A DNA stretch of 64,000 bases from Alphaproteobacteria bacterium (GCA_016869145.1 VGEU01000003.1:30445-94444), one strand, 5' to 3'. Positions 46,474 to 57,733 are shown, counted from the stretch's first letter. Notes: generated from the sequence alone by a model not told the origin. Made by a program: numbers and translations.

Positions 46474-46830
46474 TCAGCGGCACGGGAAGGCGACCGCGGC
46501 GATCTCGGGGACGAGATCCATCGCAGGGTCGTCGAGCCGCTCGCTGTGTCGCTTAAGCCAGCGGACCGCTTCCCGCTGGAACCGGCGTTGCTCGCTCATG
46601 CCGATGGTCGAGGCACTCGGCAGGCAGGCGGCGTTCGCCGGCAGAGCCGTTCGCCGCATCGCCTGCCGGGTCAGATAGGCGGCGAAGCGCCGGCCACAGC
46701 CGCCGCCCCAGCTGTCGCGGCAGTCGGCGAGGAGCGCGTGGCCATTGTTTTGGACGCGATCCGACGAGGCGGCCGGATGGCTGCCGGCAACCAGGACGAT
46801 GACGAGGGCGGCGATCCATCGCGTACCCAT
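46474..46830 (-). CDS. Small secreted Rap1a/Tai-like protein
   Basis: A 118-residue protein with a signal peptide (MGTRWIAALVIVLVAGSHPA). The mature part carries the Rap1a-type pattern: NGHALLADCRDS, a second cysteine (GGGCGRR), a hydrophobic helix, ACLPSASTIGMSEQRRFQREAVRWLKRHSERL and a final AVAFPC. Four cysteines probably make two disulfides in the periplasm. In Serratia, Rap1a/Tai proteins neutralise Tai4-type amidase effectors of the type VI system; most homologues are unassigned. No effector gene is nearby. Confidence 0.6.
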   Translation of the reverse strand: MGTRWIAALVIVLVAGSHPAASSDRVQNNGHALLADCRDSWGGGCGRRFAAYLTRQAMRRTALPANAACLPSASTIGMSEQRRFQREAVRWLKRHSERLDDPAMDLVPEIAAVAFPCR

Positions 46831-46955
46831 GACGTACTCCGCGCGCGGTCCGATCCAACGGGATTGGACTGCCCTGCGGTTAACATATGGTTGGTGTCTC
46901 GCGCGCGCGGCCCCGGCGCTCTATTCTGGCCGCGAACCATCCGGGGAGGCGCGCC

Positions 46956-47825
46956 ATGACGGGTCGGGACCATGAGACGGGGACGATAAGATCGGGCGAC
47001 GTCACGCTCTTCTTCCGTCGTTTCGGCCGCCCGGGCGCGATGCCGATCGTGATCCTTCATGGTGCCAACTACTACGATTCGGCGGACTGGATCGAGGTCG
47101 CGGGCGCGCTCGCCACCGACCGCGAGGTGATCGCCTTCGATACGCGCGGCTTCGGCGAATCGGGTTGGAGCCCGTCTAAGGACTACTCGCACGATGCCCT
47201 GATGGCCGACATCGCCGCCGTGCTCGACCATGCCGGCTGGCGACGCGCGGTGATCATGGGCCACTCGATGGGCGGCGGAAACGCCTGCCTCTTCGCCGCC
47301 CGCTTCGCGGCCCGGAGTGCGGCGCTGATCCTGGTCGATCACTGCCCGGTTTCGGGTCCGCGCGAACCGGTGCAACCGAAACAGGTCATCGGCAACAAGG
47401 CGCGCGTCTTTGCCGGCATCGCCGAGGCGCAACAGGAGATGAGCCGCGAGAAGACGATCTCGCCCGGCTCGGCCGCGGCCGCCCGCCTCGAGACGCTCTT
47501 CCGCGCGGTCGAGGGCGGCTTCGTGTTCCGGCGCGACCCCGACTACGCGAACCGCGTGCCGACGGCGCCCGCGGGCTGGACGCCGTCGATCCTGGTCGGC
47601 GACATGTGGGACGAGCTCGCCCGTGTCGATGCGCCGATCCTGATCGTCCGCGGCACGCGGTCGGACCGCTACAAGCCGGAGACCATCGACCGTGTGCGGA
47701 CGGCGTATCCGAGGATTGTCATGGTCGACGTCGAGTCGGGCCACGACGTTGCCGGCGCGGCGCCTCGGGCGCTCATCGATGCCGTACGGAGCTTCGTCGC
47801 GCGGACGGTCGATGCGCGACGATAG
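46956..47825 (+). CDS. Alpha/beta hydrolase
   Basis: A 289-residue hydrolase with VILHGANYYDSADW, FDTRGFGESG, nucleophile IMGHSMGGGNACLFAAR, a candidate acid in RGTRSDRYKPE, and histidine VESGHDVAGAAP. The set is typical of lactone or ester hydrolases. It stands alone, with GGGGAGG before the ATG, and is followed by a cupin gene. The substrate is unknown. Confidence 0.8.
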   Translation: MTGRDHETGTIRSGDVTLFFRRFGRPGAMPIVILHGANYYDSADWIEVAGALATDREVIAFDTRGFGESGWSPSKDYSHDALMADIAAVLDHAGWRRAVIMGHSMGGGNACLFAARFAARSAALILVDHCPVSGPREPVQPKQVIGNKARVFAGIAEAQQEMSREKTISPGSAAAARLETLFRAVEGGFVFRRDPDYANRVPTAPAGWTPSILVGDMWDELARVDAPILIVRGTRSDRYKPETIDRVRTAYPRIVMVDVESGHDVAGAAPRALIDAVRSFVARTVDARR

Positions 47826-47893
47826 CGCCTATCCCGGCCGCTTCGTTCCGCGCTAGATTTCGATCGACCGTTGTCGAATCCGGGAGGACCCCG

Positions 47894-48400
47894 ATGAGCT
47901 ACACGATCCAGGACTTCGCCACCGATTGCCGCAAGGCCCTTGCGGCCCAGCCCGGGCCGGCCGGGCGCGAGACGGTACGCCGCTGCGTCGAGCGCGCGCT
48001 CAAGGACAAGGATTTCGTCGCCGCCCATCTCGGCCCGCAGGCGGAAGCAGAACGCCACGTGCTCTACGAGGATCCCGAGCTCGGCTTCTGCATTCTCGCC
48101 CATGTCTACAAGGGCGCACGCAACAGCCTGCCGCATGACCACGGCCCGAGCTGGGCGATCTACGGCCAGGCCACCGGCGTCACCGAGATGACAGACTGGG
48201 AGCTCGTCGCGCGTCCATCCGGCGATGCGCCGGGCAAGGTGCGGCGCAAGCGCGTCTACAACCTCGAGCCCGGCATCGCCCATCTCTACAACGAGGGCGA
48301 TCTCCATTCGCCGCGGCGCGAGCGCGAGACGCGGCTGATCCGCATCGAGGGCAAGAACATGATGAAAGTCCGCCGCGACAAATACGAGGCGGTCGACTGA
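47894..48400 (+). CDS. Cysteine-dioxygenase-like cupin protein
   Basis: A 168-residue single-domain cupin. The iron-binding residues are likely in SLPHDHGPSWAIYGQATG (two His) and NEGDLHSPRRER (third His), the 3-His arrangement of cysteine-type thiol dioxygenases. There is no Cys-Tyr crosslink candidate, and the chain is shorter than mammalian CDO. The substrate could be another thiol or acid. GGGAGGAC precedes the ATG. Confidence 0.7.
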   Translation: MSYTIQDFATDCRKALAAQPGPAGRETVRRCVERALKDKDFVAAHLGPQAEAERHVLYEDPELGFCILAHVYKGARNSLPHDHGPSWAIYGQATGVTEMTDWELVARPSGDAPGKVRRKRVYNLEPGIAHLYNEGDLHSPRRERETRLIRIEGKNMMKVRRDKYEAVD

Positions 48401-48404
48401 GCCC

Positions 48405-48785
48405 TCAGCCGATGTGCGGGCGGCTCGCGAAGCAGGCGTCGTCGATCACGAACCGCCAGCGTCCGTCCGCCCCGCGCCGCAACACCTCGGCCGACGCGCC
48501 CGCCATCGCGACCGCGCCGTCGGGGCCGATCAGCTTCCAGTCCGATCGCACCAGCGCGACGTCGCCGCGCTCGTGGCAGGTCGCGCAGTGGATGGCGATC
48601 TGGAGCGGGCCGGACAGTAGCGGCACGATCATGCGCTCGATCTCGCCGTGGCCGCGCGCGACAGCCGCGCCGTCGAGCGTGAGCACGGCATCATCGCTGT
48701 AGAGACCGACGAGGCCGCCGAGGTCGCGCGCGTTGAACAGTCGCGCGAAGGTCGCGGGCATGTCGGCGGGTGTGGCGACGGCCAT
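48405..48785 (-). CDS. SnoaL/NTF2-like protein
   Basis: A 126-residue cone-shaped alpha+beta protein: ATFARLFNARDLGGLVGLYSDDAVLTLDG, a helix EIERMIVPLL, then strands ending DGRWRFVIDDACFAS. The fold occurs in isomerases, hydratases and unknown pocket proteins, and no catalytic pair can be assigned. ATG 48785 has GGAG 7 bases upstream; an ATG at 48818 is less favoured. It is 13 bases downstream of the EamA transporter gene, likely the same transcript. Confidence 0.65.
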   Translation of the reverse strand: MAVATPADMPATFARLFNARDLGGLVGLYSDDAVLTLDGAAVARGHGEIERMIVPLLSGPLQIAIHCATCHERGDVALVRSDWKLIGPDGAVAMAGASAEVLRRGADGRWRFVIDDACFASRPHIG

Positions 48786-48798
48786 GGCGGTGCTCCGG

Positions 48799-49737
48799 TC
48801 AGGATTGCCGCGCGCCATCGGCGGTGCCCGTGGCGGCGGACTGCGGCTGGGGTTTCGCGCGCGTGCTCAGCGTCACGCCGACCACGATCAGGACGCAGCC
48901 GACGAGGTGATAGGCCTCGATCCGCTCGTCGAGGAAGAGGGCGGCGAGGGTGGCCGAGAAGATCGGCACGAGATACATGTAGAAGCCGGACCGGTTGACG
49001 CCGAGCCGCGTGATGCCGTCGTTCCAGAACGCGATCGCGACGATCGAGGGCAGGAGCGCCACGAAGAGAAGGCCGATCAGGGCCGTCATCGTCGGCTGGA
49101 CGAACGCCCCGCCGGCGATCTCGGCGGCGACGAACGGGGCGTGACAGAGCGCGCCGACCGCGAACACCCCGGTCAGCACCGTCATCGGATGGAAGGTCTT
49201 GGGCAGCCGCCGTATCGCGATCGAATAGCTCGCGAGCGCCAGATTGCAGCCAACCAGGATGATATCGCCGACATTGAAGCGGAGTTCCATCAGCTTCGCC
49301 GGCTCGCCGCGGAAGACGATCGCGAGGACACCCGTGACCGCGACCGCGACGCCGACCGCCTGCACCGTACGCAGTCGCTCGCCCAGGATCAGCCACGCCA
49401 GGAGCACGGTGAAGATCGGGAGCGAGGTCTGCACGATGCCGGCGTTGAGCGCGAGCGTCGAGACGAGCGCGTAGTAGGAGACCCCGGCGCCGAGGAACGG
49501 CATCAGGACGCCGGCGAGCGCGAGGAGCGGGCCATGTGTCCGCAGGAGCGCCATGTCGTTGCGGATATGCGCCCAGGCGAAGGGCAGGATCACGATCGCC
49601 GCCACGCCCCAGCGCACGAACCCCATGTGGAAGGCCGGCACGTGGCCGACGACCGCGCGGCCGACGACGTAGTTCGCCGCGAAGATGAACGTGGCGATCA
49701 CCATCGCGAGATGGGGATTGATCGAGACGCGGAGCAT
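48799..49737 (-). CDS. EamA/DMT-type exporter
   Basis: A 312-residue inner-membrane protein with ten predicted helices in two EamA repeats. The first repeat starts MVIATFIFAANYVVGRAVVG and ends in the conserved IFTVLLAWLILGERL. The second ends PIFSATLAALFLDERIEAYHLVGCVLIV. Family members export amino acids, metabolites or drugs. It lies between the acyl-CoA ligase and a SnoaL-like gene, and may export an aromatic intermediate; that is context only. Confidence 0.82.
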   Translation of the reverse strand: MLRVSINPHLAMVIATFIFAANYVVGRAVVGHVPAFHMGFVRWGVAAIVILPFAWAHIRNDMALLRTHGPLLALAGVLMPFLGAGVSYYALVSTLALNAGIVQTSLPIFTVLLAWLILGERLRTVQAVGVAVAVTGVLAIVFRGEPAKLMELRFNVGDIILVGCNLALASYSIAIRRLPKTFHPMTVLTGVFAVGALCHAPFVAAEIAGGAFVQPTMTALIGLLFVALLPSIVAIAFWNDGITRLGVNRSGFYMYLVPIFSATLAALFLDERIEAYHLVGCVLIVVGVTLSTRAKPQPQSAATGTADGARQS

Positions 49738-49789
49738 GACGGCCACCGTGCCCCAAGCGCGCGCGCGCGGCCAGCGAATTCGAGGCCGC

Positions 49790-51322
49790 TCAGGCGTTGT
49801 CGAGCGAGGCGCGGAGCCGGTTCCGGTCCATCTTGCCGCGATCGGTCTTGGGCAGCGCGTCCTTGAAGTAGATGCGCTTCGGGCAGCGCACCGCCGGCAG
49901 ACGGGCGGCGCAGAAGGCGAGCACCGCGTGCTCGTCGAGCGCGACACCCGGTTTCGCCGCGACGAAGGCGACGACCTCTTCGCCGTAGATCGCATCCGCG
50001 ATGCCGACGGTCGCGGCCTCGGCGACCTCCGGCATCTGGAGGAGGACGTTGTCGACCTCGACCGGCGAGATGTTGACCCCGCCCCGGATGATGAGGTCCT
50101 TCTCCCGCCCGGTGATGACGAGATAGCCGTCCGCATCGAGCATGCCGAGGTCACCGGTCCGCATGCGACCCTTGGTGTTGACGCGGATCGATCCGTCGTC
50201 GGCGAGATAGCGGTACTCGACCGCGGGATCGCCGCCGAGCTCGATCGCGCCGATCTCGCCGGGCGGCAGGCGCCGGCCCTCGGCATCGACGACCGAGAGA
50301 TCGAGATAGACGAGGGGGCGCCCGACGGTGCCGAACCGGCGCGTCGTCTCATCGGCGCCGCAGATCCAGCCGATCTCGCTCATGCCCATGCCTTGGACAA
50401 CCGTGATCCCGTACATCTCCTCGAAGCGCTTCCACTCCGGGATCATCAAGGGGGCCGACGAGGAGGTGATGTAGCGGAGATGCGGCAGGTCGCGGCCGTG
50501 GATGTCGACCGGCCGGTTGATCATCATGTTGATGATGGTCGGGTTGCCGGCCGCGATCGTCGCCTTGCAGGTCCGGATCCAGTCGAACAGCCGGCTCTGC
50601 GAGAAGCGACGCCCCATGACGAGCGTCGCGCCCTGGCTGAGGACGCCGAGGCACGAGAGCCACTGCGCCGATACCCAGTTATAGGAGCGGTAGTCGAGGA
50701 ACCGGTCGGTCGCACGGATGCCGAAGCGGTCGGCGGTCGGCTCGATATTGGGCGCGAGCTCGGCGAAGGTGAGGACGACGCCCTTCGGCTTGGACGAGGT
50801 GCCCGAGGTATAGACGATCGAGGCGGCGTCGCGCGGGCCGGCGGCGATCGGCACGACCCGGTCGGCCGGATAGCAAGCGAGCTCGGCGTACCAGCCGGTG
50901 CCGGGGCGATCGGCCGACCACGTGCCGAGCGGCACCCACTCACCCGGCACCTTGGGGCGGAGGCTCTCGGCATCGATGCCGTCCTCGAAGAGGATCAGCT
51001 TTGCCCCGACCGCGGCGAGGATCTCCTCGAAATAGATCGCGTTCATCTCGACATGGATGGTGCAGCAGGTGATGCCGGCCGCCATCACGCCGACATAGGT
51101 CGCGAGATGCTCGATCGAGTTGTTGGAGAGAAGCGCCACCCGGTCGTTGGGCCCGATCCCGCGCGCGGCGAGCGCCTGGCCGATCCGGTTCGCGGTATCG
51201 CGGAGCGCGCCATAGGTCATCGCCGCGCCCTGTTCGATCGACTCGACGAACGGCTTATCGCGATGCCGGGTGGCGGCCGTCTCGATCCAGGCGCGCAGCT
51301 GTCGTTCCGCCGCGACGGGCAT
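49790..51322 (-). CDS. AMP-binding acyl-CoA synthetase
   Basis: A 510-residue ANL-superfamily ligase. The P-loop is SIVYTSGTSSKPKGVVLT, the hinge GRMRTGDLG and REKDLIIRGGVNISPVEVDN, and the catalytic lysine is in PKTDRGKMDRNRLR. It activates a carboxylic acid to its CoA ester. Position next to boxC/boxB suggests an aromatic or cyclic acid, and a second ligase sits at 54797. ATG 51322 is chosen because GGAAAG precedes it; an ATG 24 bases further upstream has no ribosome site. It diverges from boxC across a shared control region. Confidence 0.82.
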   Translation of the reverse strand: MPVAAERQLRAWIETAATRHRDKPFVESIEQGAAMTYGALRDTANRIGQALAARGIGPNDRVALLSNNSIEHLATYVGVMAAGITCCTIHVEMNAIYFEEILAAVGAKLILFEDGIDAESLRPKVPGEWVPLGTWSADRPGTGWYAELACYPADRVVPIAAGPRDAASIVYTSGTSSKPKGVVLTFAELAPNIEPTADRFGIRATDRFLDYRSYNWVSAQWLSCLGVLSQGATLVMGRRFSQSRLFDWIRTCKATIAAGNPTIINMMINRPVDIHGRDLPHLRYITSSSAPLMIPEWKRFEEMYGITVVQGMGMSEIGWICGADETTRRFGTVGRPLVYLDLSVVDAEGRRLPPGEIGAIELGGDPAVEYRYLADDGSIRVNTKGRMRTGDLGMLDADGYLVITGREKDLIIRGGVNISPVEVDNVLLQMPEVAEAATVGIADAIYGEEVVAFVAAKPGVALDEHAVLAFCAARLPAVRCPKRIYFKDALPKTDRGKMDRNRLRASLDNA

Positions 51323-51394
51323 TTTATCTTGTCTTTCCAATATCATGGCCGATCGGTTGAGCGATCCCGGCGGGGCCACGTTAGTCCCGCGGCG

Positions 51395-51460
51395 CGCTGG
51401 TCTCAAGCACCAGCGAATTTGCTGATAACAAAACTGTTGACTAATCACCAATTATCGGGT
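51395..51460. promoter_or_regulatory. Control region between acyl-CoA ligase and boxC
   Basis: A perfect 7-bp hairpin (CGCTGGT 51395-51401 with ACCAGCG 51409-51415) abuts an AT-rich tract at 51415-51460. That tract holds two similar direct repeats, TTGCTGATAACAAAA and TTGACTAATCACCAA, and a wider inverted pair GATAA/TTATC. Such AT-rich islands are rare here and would suit promoters in both directions and a regulator site. I cannot identify the regulator. Confidence 0.4.
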
Positions 51461-51544
51461 GAGGTCCGTTTACCGACGCGACCGCTCGCACATGGTCAAG
51501 CGGCGAACCCACGCCGCGCCTGCGAGCCTTAGGGAGACAGAGGC

Positions 51545-53236
51545 ATGCCGGCCGAGGCCGCGACCCAGGCAACGAGCGCCCCCGCGCGCATCGATTTCCA
51601 GACCCACCCCGACCGCTATCGCCACTGGAAGCTCACCTTCGACGGCCCCGTCGCCCGCCTCACGATGGATGTCAGCGAGGATGCGACGCTGAAACCCGGC
51701 TACACGCTCAAGCTCAACTCCTATGACCTCGGCGTCGACATCGAGCTCTACGACGCGATCCAGCGGCTCCGCTTCGAGCATCCCGAGGTCGGTTGCGTCG
51801 TCGTCACGTCGGCGAAGCCGCGCGTCTTCTGTGCCGGCGCCAACATCAACATGCTCGGCAAATCGACCCACGCGCACAAGGTGAACTTCTGCAAGTTCAC
51901 CAACGAGACGCGGAACGGCATCGAGGACGCGACGGAGAACTCGCACCAGGTCTATCTCTGCGCCATCAACGGCACCGCGGCCGGCGGCGGCTACGAGCTC
52001 GCGCTCGCCTGCGACTACATCATGCTGATCGACGACGGCTCCTCGACGGTGTCGCTGCCCGAGCTCCCGCTCCTGGCGGTCCTGCCGGGGACGGGCGGGC
52101 TCACCCGCCTCGTCGACAAGCGCCGGGTGCGCCATGATCGCGCGGATTTCTTCTGCACGACCTCGGAGGGTATCCGCGGCAAGCGCGCGGTTGACTGGGC
52201 GCTGATCGACGAGCTCGTGCCGCGTTCGAAGTTCGACGAGACGGTGGCCGAGCGCGCCAAGGCCTTCGCCGTGAAGTCCGACCGGCCGCGCCACGCCAAG
52301 GGCATCGCGCTCGGCCCGCTCGCGCGCGCCTTCGAGGGCGACCGCATCGTCTATGATTCCGTGGCGGTCGAGATCGACCGGGCGCAGTCTCTCGCCACCA
52401 TCACGGTGAAGGCGCCGACCGCACCGCCGCCCGCCGATGTCGCGGCGATGCACGCGCAAGGAGCTTCGTTCTGGCCGCTAGCGCTCGCGCGCGCGCTCGA
52501 TGACGCGATCGTCCATCTCCGCACCAACGAGGAAGAGATCGGCACCTGGGTGTTCCGCACCACCGGCAATGCCGAGTACGTGCTGGCGACCGACCGGTTC
52601 CTCCTCGACCATCAGCACGACTGGCTCGCGCGCGAGATCCTCCTCTATCTCAAGCGCACGCTGAAGCGCATCGACGTGTCGTCGCGCAGCCTGATCGCGC
52701 TGATCGAGCCGGGAAGCTGCTTCGCCGGCCTCCTGCTCGAGCTCGTGGTCGCCGCCGACCGGTCCTACATGCTGAACGGCGTCCGCGCCGGCGCCAACGA
52801 GCAGCCGGCGGCGGTGCGTCTCTCGGCGATCAATTTCGGCGCGCTGCCGATGGTCAATGGTCTGTCGCGGCTCGCGCGGCGGTGCTACGACGACGCGGCC
52901 CGTCTCGAGGCGCTCCGCAAGGAAGTAGGCCGCGCGATCGAGGCGGAGGAAGCCGAGGCGCTCGGCCTCGTCACCTTCGTGCCCGACGACATCGACTGGG
53001 AGGACGAGGTCCGGCTCGCGATCGAGGAGCGGGCGAGCTTCTCGCCGGACGGCCTGACCGGCATGGAGGCGAGCCTCCGTTTCGCCGGGCCCGAGACGAT
53101 GGAGAGCAAGATCTTCGGCCGGCTGTCGGCGTGGCAGAACTGGATCTTCCAGCGTCCCAACGCCGCCGGTGAGGACGGGGCCCTCAAGCTCTACGGCACC
53201 GGCCGCAAGCCCGGCTACGACAAGCACCGCGTCTGA
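51545..53236 (+). CDS. boxC: Benzoyl-CoA-dihydrodiol lyase
   Basis: A 563-residue double-crotonase enzyme of the aerobic benzoyl-CoA (box) pathway. It opens the 2,3-epoxide/dihydrodiol of benzoyl-CoA to 3,4-dehydroadipyl-CoA semialdehyde and formate. Family-typical stretches are YTLKLNSYDLGVDIELYDAIQRLRFEHPEV, RVFCAGANINMLG, FCKFTNETRNGIED, INGTAAGGGYELALACDYI, and in the second half SLIALIEPGSCFAGLLLELV. It is 24 bases from boxB in one unit, the usual order. Confidence 0.95.
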   Translation: MPAEAATQATSAPARIDFQTHPDRYRHWKLTFDGPVARLTMDVSEDATLKPGYTLKLNSYDLGVDIELYDAIQRLRFEHPEVGCVVVTSAKPRVFCAGANINMLGKSTHAHKVNFCKFTNETRNGIEDATENSHQVYLCAINGTAAGGGYELALACDYIMLIDDGSSTVSLPELPLLAVLPGTGGLTRLVDKRRVRHDRADFFCTTSEGIRGKRAVDWALIDELVPRSKFDETVAERAKAFAVKSDRPRHAKGIALGPLARAFEGDRIVYDSVAVEIDRAQSLATITVKAPTAPPPADVAAMHAQGASFWPLALARALDDAIVHLRTNEEEIGTWVFRTTGNAEYVLATDRFLLDHQHDWLAREILLYLKRTLKRIDVSSRSLIALIEPGSCFAGLLLELVVAADRSYMLNGVRAGANEQPAAVRLSAINFGALPMVNGLSRLARRCYDDAARLEALRKEVGRAIEAEEAEALGLVTFVPDDIDWEDEVRLAIEERASFSPDGLTGMEASLRFAGPETMESKIFGRLSAWQNWIFQRPNAAGEDGALKLYGTGRKPGYDKHRV

Positions 53237-53259
53237 CCCCTTCGCGCAGGACCCGCATC

Positions 53260-54675
<1,416 letters not shown>

Positions 54676-54796
54676 GCGGGCGTCTTGACCCGCCGGCGTC
54701 TTGATCAGGCGCCCACGAGCGTGTAGGTGCTGATCCCGGGCCCGGGCGATACGGGGCGGCGGAGCCCGCTCCGATCCCGGCCGGGGAGAGCGCAGG

Positions 54797-56377
54797 ATGC
54801 AGGACCATGCCGTCACCGTGGACGTGAGCGCGGGCGCACCCCGGCTCTCGTTTGCCCCCGTCTATAACGCGGCCGTCGGTTTCATCGACCGCCACCTCGC
54901 CGCCGGCCGCGGCGACAAGCTCGCGATCCGCACCAACCACGGCGAGGACGTCACCTATCACGCGCTCGCCGAGCGGGTCGCCCGCGCCGGCAATGCGCTC
55001 CTCGACCTCGGCGTGCGCCCGTCCGATCGCGTCATGATGATCGTCAAGGACTGCCCGGCCTTCTTCTATCTCTATTGGGGCGCGATCAAGGCGGGCATCG
55101 TGCCGGTGCCGGTGAACACGCTCCTCCGCGCCGCCGACTACCGCTACATGATCGAGGATTCCGGCGCGACGGCGCTCGTCTATTCGCCCGAGTTCGCGGC
55201 CGAGGTCGACGCGGCACTCGCCGGCGCGGCGCGAAAGCCGGCGCGCGTCCTCAAGGCCGACGGCGATGGGTCGTTCGCCGCGCACATGGCGCGCGCCGCG
55301 ACCACGCTCGCGCCCGCCGCGACGGGCCCGATGGACGACTGCTTCTGGCTCTATTCCTCGGGCTCGACGGGCCGGCCCAAGGGTGCTGTCCATCGCCACC
55401 GCGACATCGCGCACACGGCTGCGCTCTATGCCGTGCCGACGCTCGGCATCGGCGAGGCCGACGTCTGCTTCTCGGCGGCGAAACTCTTCTTCGCCTACGG
55501 GCTCGGCAACGCGATGAACTTCCCGCTCTGGGTCGGCGCGACCGCGGTCCTGTCGGACGAGCGGCCCTCGCCCGAAATGACCTTCGCCATGATCGAGCGG
55601 TTCCGCCCGACGATCTTCTATGGCGTGCCGACGCTTTATGCCGCGCAGCTCCGCGCGCTCGAGACCGCGACATGCGACCTCGCATCGGTCCGGCTCTGCG
55701 TCTCGGCCGGCGAGGCGCTCCCGGCCGACATCTTCCGCCGCTGGAAGGAGCGGACCGGGCTCGTCATCCTCGACGGCATCGGCTCGACCGAGGGGCTCCA
55801 TATCTTCATCTCGAACACGCGCGACCATGTCAGGCCGGGGACGAGCGGGCGCGTCGTTCCGGGATATTCCGCGCGGATCGTCGACGAGGCGGGACGCGAG
55901 GTCGCCGACGGCGAGCAGGGCACGCTTCTCGTCCGCGGCGGATCGGTCGCAGCCTACTATTGGAACAACGCCGAGAAAACGCGCGCGACCATGATCGGCG
56001 ACGACTGGCTGGTCACCGGCGACACCTATATGCGCGATGCGGACGGCACCTACACCTATAGCGGGCGCTCCGACGACATGATCAAGGTGGGCGGCATCTG
56101 GTGCTCGCCGATCGAGATCGAGGGCCGGCTGATCGAGCATGCCAAGGTGCTCGAGGCCGCGGTGGTCGGCCGCAAGGACGACGACGACCTCGTGAAGCCC
56201 GCGGCCTTCGTGATCCTGAAACGCGCGGGCGACGCCGGCGAGGCGCTCCGACGGGAGCTTCTCGAGCACTGCAAGAGCGGCCTCGCCCGCTACAAATACC
56301 CGCGCTGGATCACCTTCGTCGACGAGTTGCCCAAGACCGCGACCGGCAAGATCCAGCGCTTCAAGCTCCGCGACTAG
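54797..56377 (+). CDS. Benzoate-CoA ligase
   Basis: A 526-residue ANL ligase with LYSSGSTGRPKGAVHRH (P-loop), FFAYGLGNAMNFPLWVGA, ILDGIGSTEGLHIFISN, VTGDTYMRDADGTY and PKTATGKIQRFKLRD (catalytic Lys). SAGEALPADIFRRWKERTG and the YGLGN region are those of benzoate and 2-aminobenzoate/hydroxybenzoate-CoA ligases. It should feed benzoyl-CoA into BoxB/BoxC. It is the third gene of the box run, ahead of an amidase. Confidence 0.88.
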   Translation: MQDHAVTVDVSAGAPRLSFAPVYNAAVGFIDRHLAAGRGDKLAIRTNHGEDVTYHALAERVARAGNALLDLGVRPSDRVMMIVKDCPAFFYLYWGAIKAGIVPVPVNTLLRAADYRYMIEDSGATALVYSPEFAAEVDAALAGAARKPARVLKADGDGSFAAHMARAATTLAPAATGPMDDCFWLYSSGSTGRPKGAVHRHRDIAHTAALYAVPTLGIGEADVCFSAAKLFFAYGLGNAMNFPLWVGATAVLSDERPSPEMTFAMIERFRPTIFYGVPTLYAAQLRALETATCDLASVRLCVSAGEALPADIFRRWKERTGLVILDGIGSTEGLHIFISNTRDHVRPGTSGRVVPGYSARIVDEAGREVADGEQGTLLVRGGSVAAYYWNNAEKTRATMIGDDWLVTGDTYMRDADGTYTYSGRSDDMIKVGGIWCSPIEIEGRLIEHAKVLEAAVVGRKDDDDLVKPAAFVILKRAGDAGEALRRELLEHCKSGLARYKYPRWITFVDELPKTATGKIQRFKLRD

Positions 56378-56431
56378 AACGGCCGCCGCGCTTCGCTCAT
56401 ACTGGCGCCGGACAACGAGCGAGGCGCCATC

Positions 56432-57733
56432 ATGCCTGATTTCCGCACCAAGGGGCCCGCCGGGCTCAACCTCCTTACCGCATCGGAGATGTCGCGCCGC
56501 CTCGCCCGCGGCGAGACGACGTCGGAGGCGATCGTCCGCGACTGCCTCGCGCGGATCGGCGCGCGCGACACGCTGATCCACGCCTGGGCGCATGTCGATC
56601 CCGAGCTCGCGCTGTTCGAGGCGCGCGCGCGCGACCGCGAGACGCGGAAGGGCCCGCTCCACGGCGTGCCGGTCGGGATCAAGGACGTGCTCGACACCAA
56701 GGACATGCCGACCGAGTACGGCTCGATCCTCTACCGCAATCACCGGCCGCTCGCGGACTCGGCCTGCGTCGCGGCGCTCCGCGCGGCGGGCGCCGTGATC
56801 TTCGGCAAGTGCGCGACGACCGAGTTCGCCGCGCCTTATCCGATCGCGACCCGGAACCCGCACGATCTCGCGCGCTCGCCGGGGTTCTCCTCGTCCGGCT
56901 CGGCGGCGGCGGTCGCCGACTTCCACATCCCGCTCGCGCTCGGCACCCAGACCGGCGGCTCGGTCATCCGGCCGGCGACGCTTTGCGGCACCGTCGGCTA
57001 CAAGGCGAGCCTCGACGGCCTCGACCGCGGCGGGATCCGGAACCTCAAGCCGACGCTCGACACGCTCGGCTTCTTCGCGCGCTCGGTCGTGGACATCGCG
57101 CTGTTGCGCGCGGCGACCGTCGGCGGACCGGTCGGCCGGGCCTCCGTCGATGCGCCGCCGCGCGTCGGGCTCTGCCGCACGCCGTTCTGGCGGGACGCCC
57201 GGCCCGAGACGGTCGCTGCCGTCGAGGGCGCGGCCGCCGCTCTCGCCAAGGCGGGCGCGCGGGTGACCGAGACGGTGCTACCTGCCGCGATCGCCGATCT
57301 GCCGCCGCGCTTCCGCGTGATCTCGTCGCGCGAGGCTGTCGCGGCGATGGAGGAGGAGGCCGCGCGCGGCTGGGAGACGATCAATCCCTGGACGCGCGAT
57401 GCCGTCACCTATGGCCGGAAGTGTACCGACGCAGAGTACCAGGAGGCGCTCGCCTTCGCGACGCGCTGCCGCGACGAGACGCGGGCGATGTTCGCGGACG
57501 TCGATGTCCTGATCACGCCGGGCGACCGAGGCGAGGCGCCGGCCGATCTGCGCTCGATCCACGATTCGCCCTTCAACGGTTTCTGGACGCTCCTCCACGT
57601 TCCCTGCCTGACGCTGCCGTCGGCGACCGGCCCGAACGGGATGCCGGTCGGCGTCCAGGTCGTCGGGCCCTACGGCGCCGACGACCGCACGATCGCGATG
57701 GCCGGCTGGATCGCCGGCGTCCTCGGCGTGTGA
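56432..57733 (+). CDS. Amidase signature family hydrolase
   Basis: A 433-residue amidase. The Ser-Ser-Lys triad is in GVPVGIKDVLDT (Lys), FSSSGSAAAVADF (Ser) and LGTQTGGSVIRPA (Ser nucleophile). It hydrolyses amides to acids and ammonia. Placed at the end of the box unit, release of benzoate from benzamide-type compounds is attractive, but 54 bases separate it from the ligase and no binding residues identify the substrate. The ATG at 56432 has GAGGCGCC upstream. Confidence 0.85.
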   Translation: MPDFRTKGPAGLNLLTASEMSRRLARGETTSEAIVRDCLARIGARDTLIHAWAHVDPELALFEARARDRETRKGPLHGVPVGIKDVLDTKDMPTEYGSILYRNHRPLADSACVAALRAAGAVIFGKCATTEFAAPYPIATRNPHDLARSPGFSSSGSAAAVADFHIPLALGTQTGGSVIRPATLCGTVGYKASLDGLDRGGIRNLKPTLDTLGFFARSVVDIALLRAATVGGPVGRASVDAPPRVGLCRTPFWRDARPETVAAVEGAAAALAKAGARVTETVLPAAIADLPPRFRVISSREAVAAMEEEAARGWETINPWTRDAVTYGRKCTDAEYQEALAFATRCRDETRAMFADVDVLITPGDRGEAPADLRSIHDSPFNGFWTLLHVPCLTLPSATGPNGMPVGVQVVGPYGADDRTIAMAGWIAGVLGV

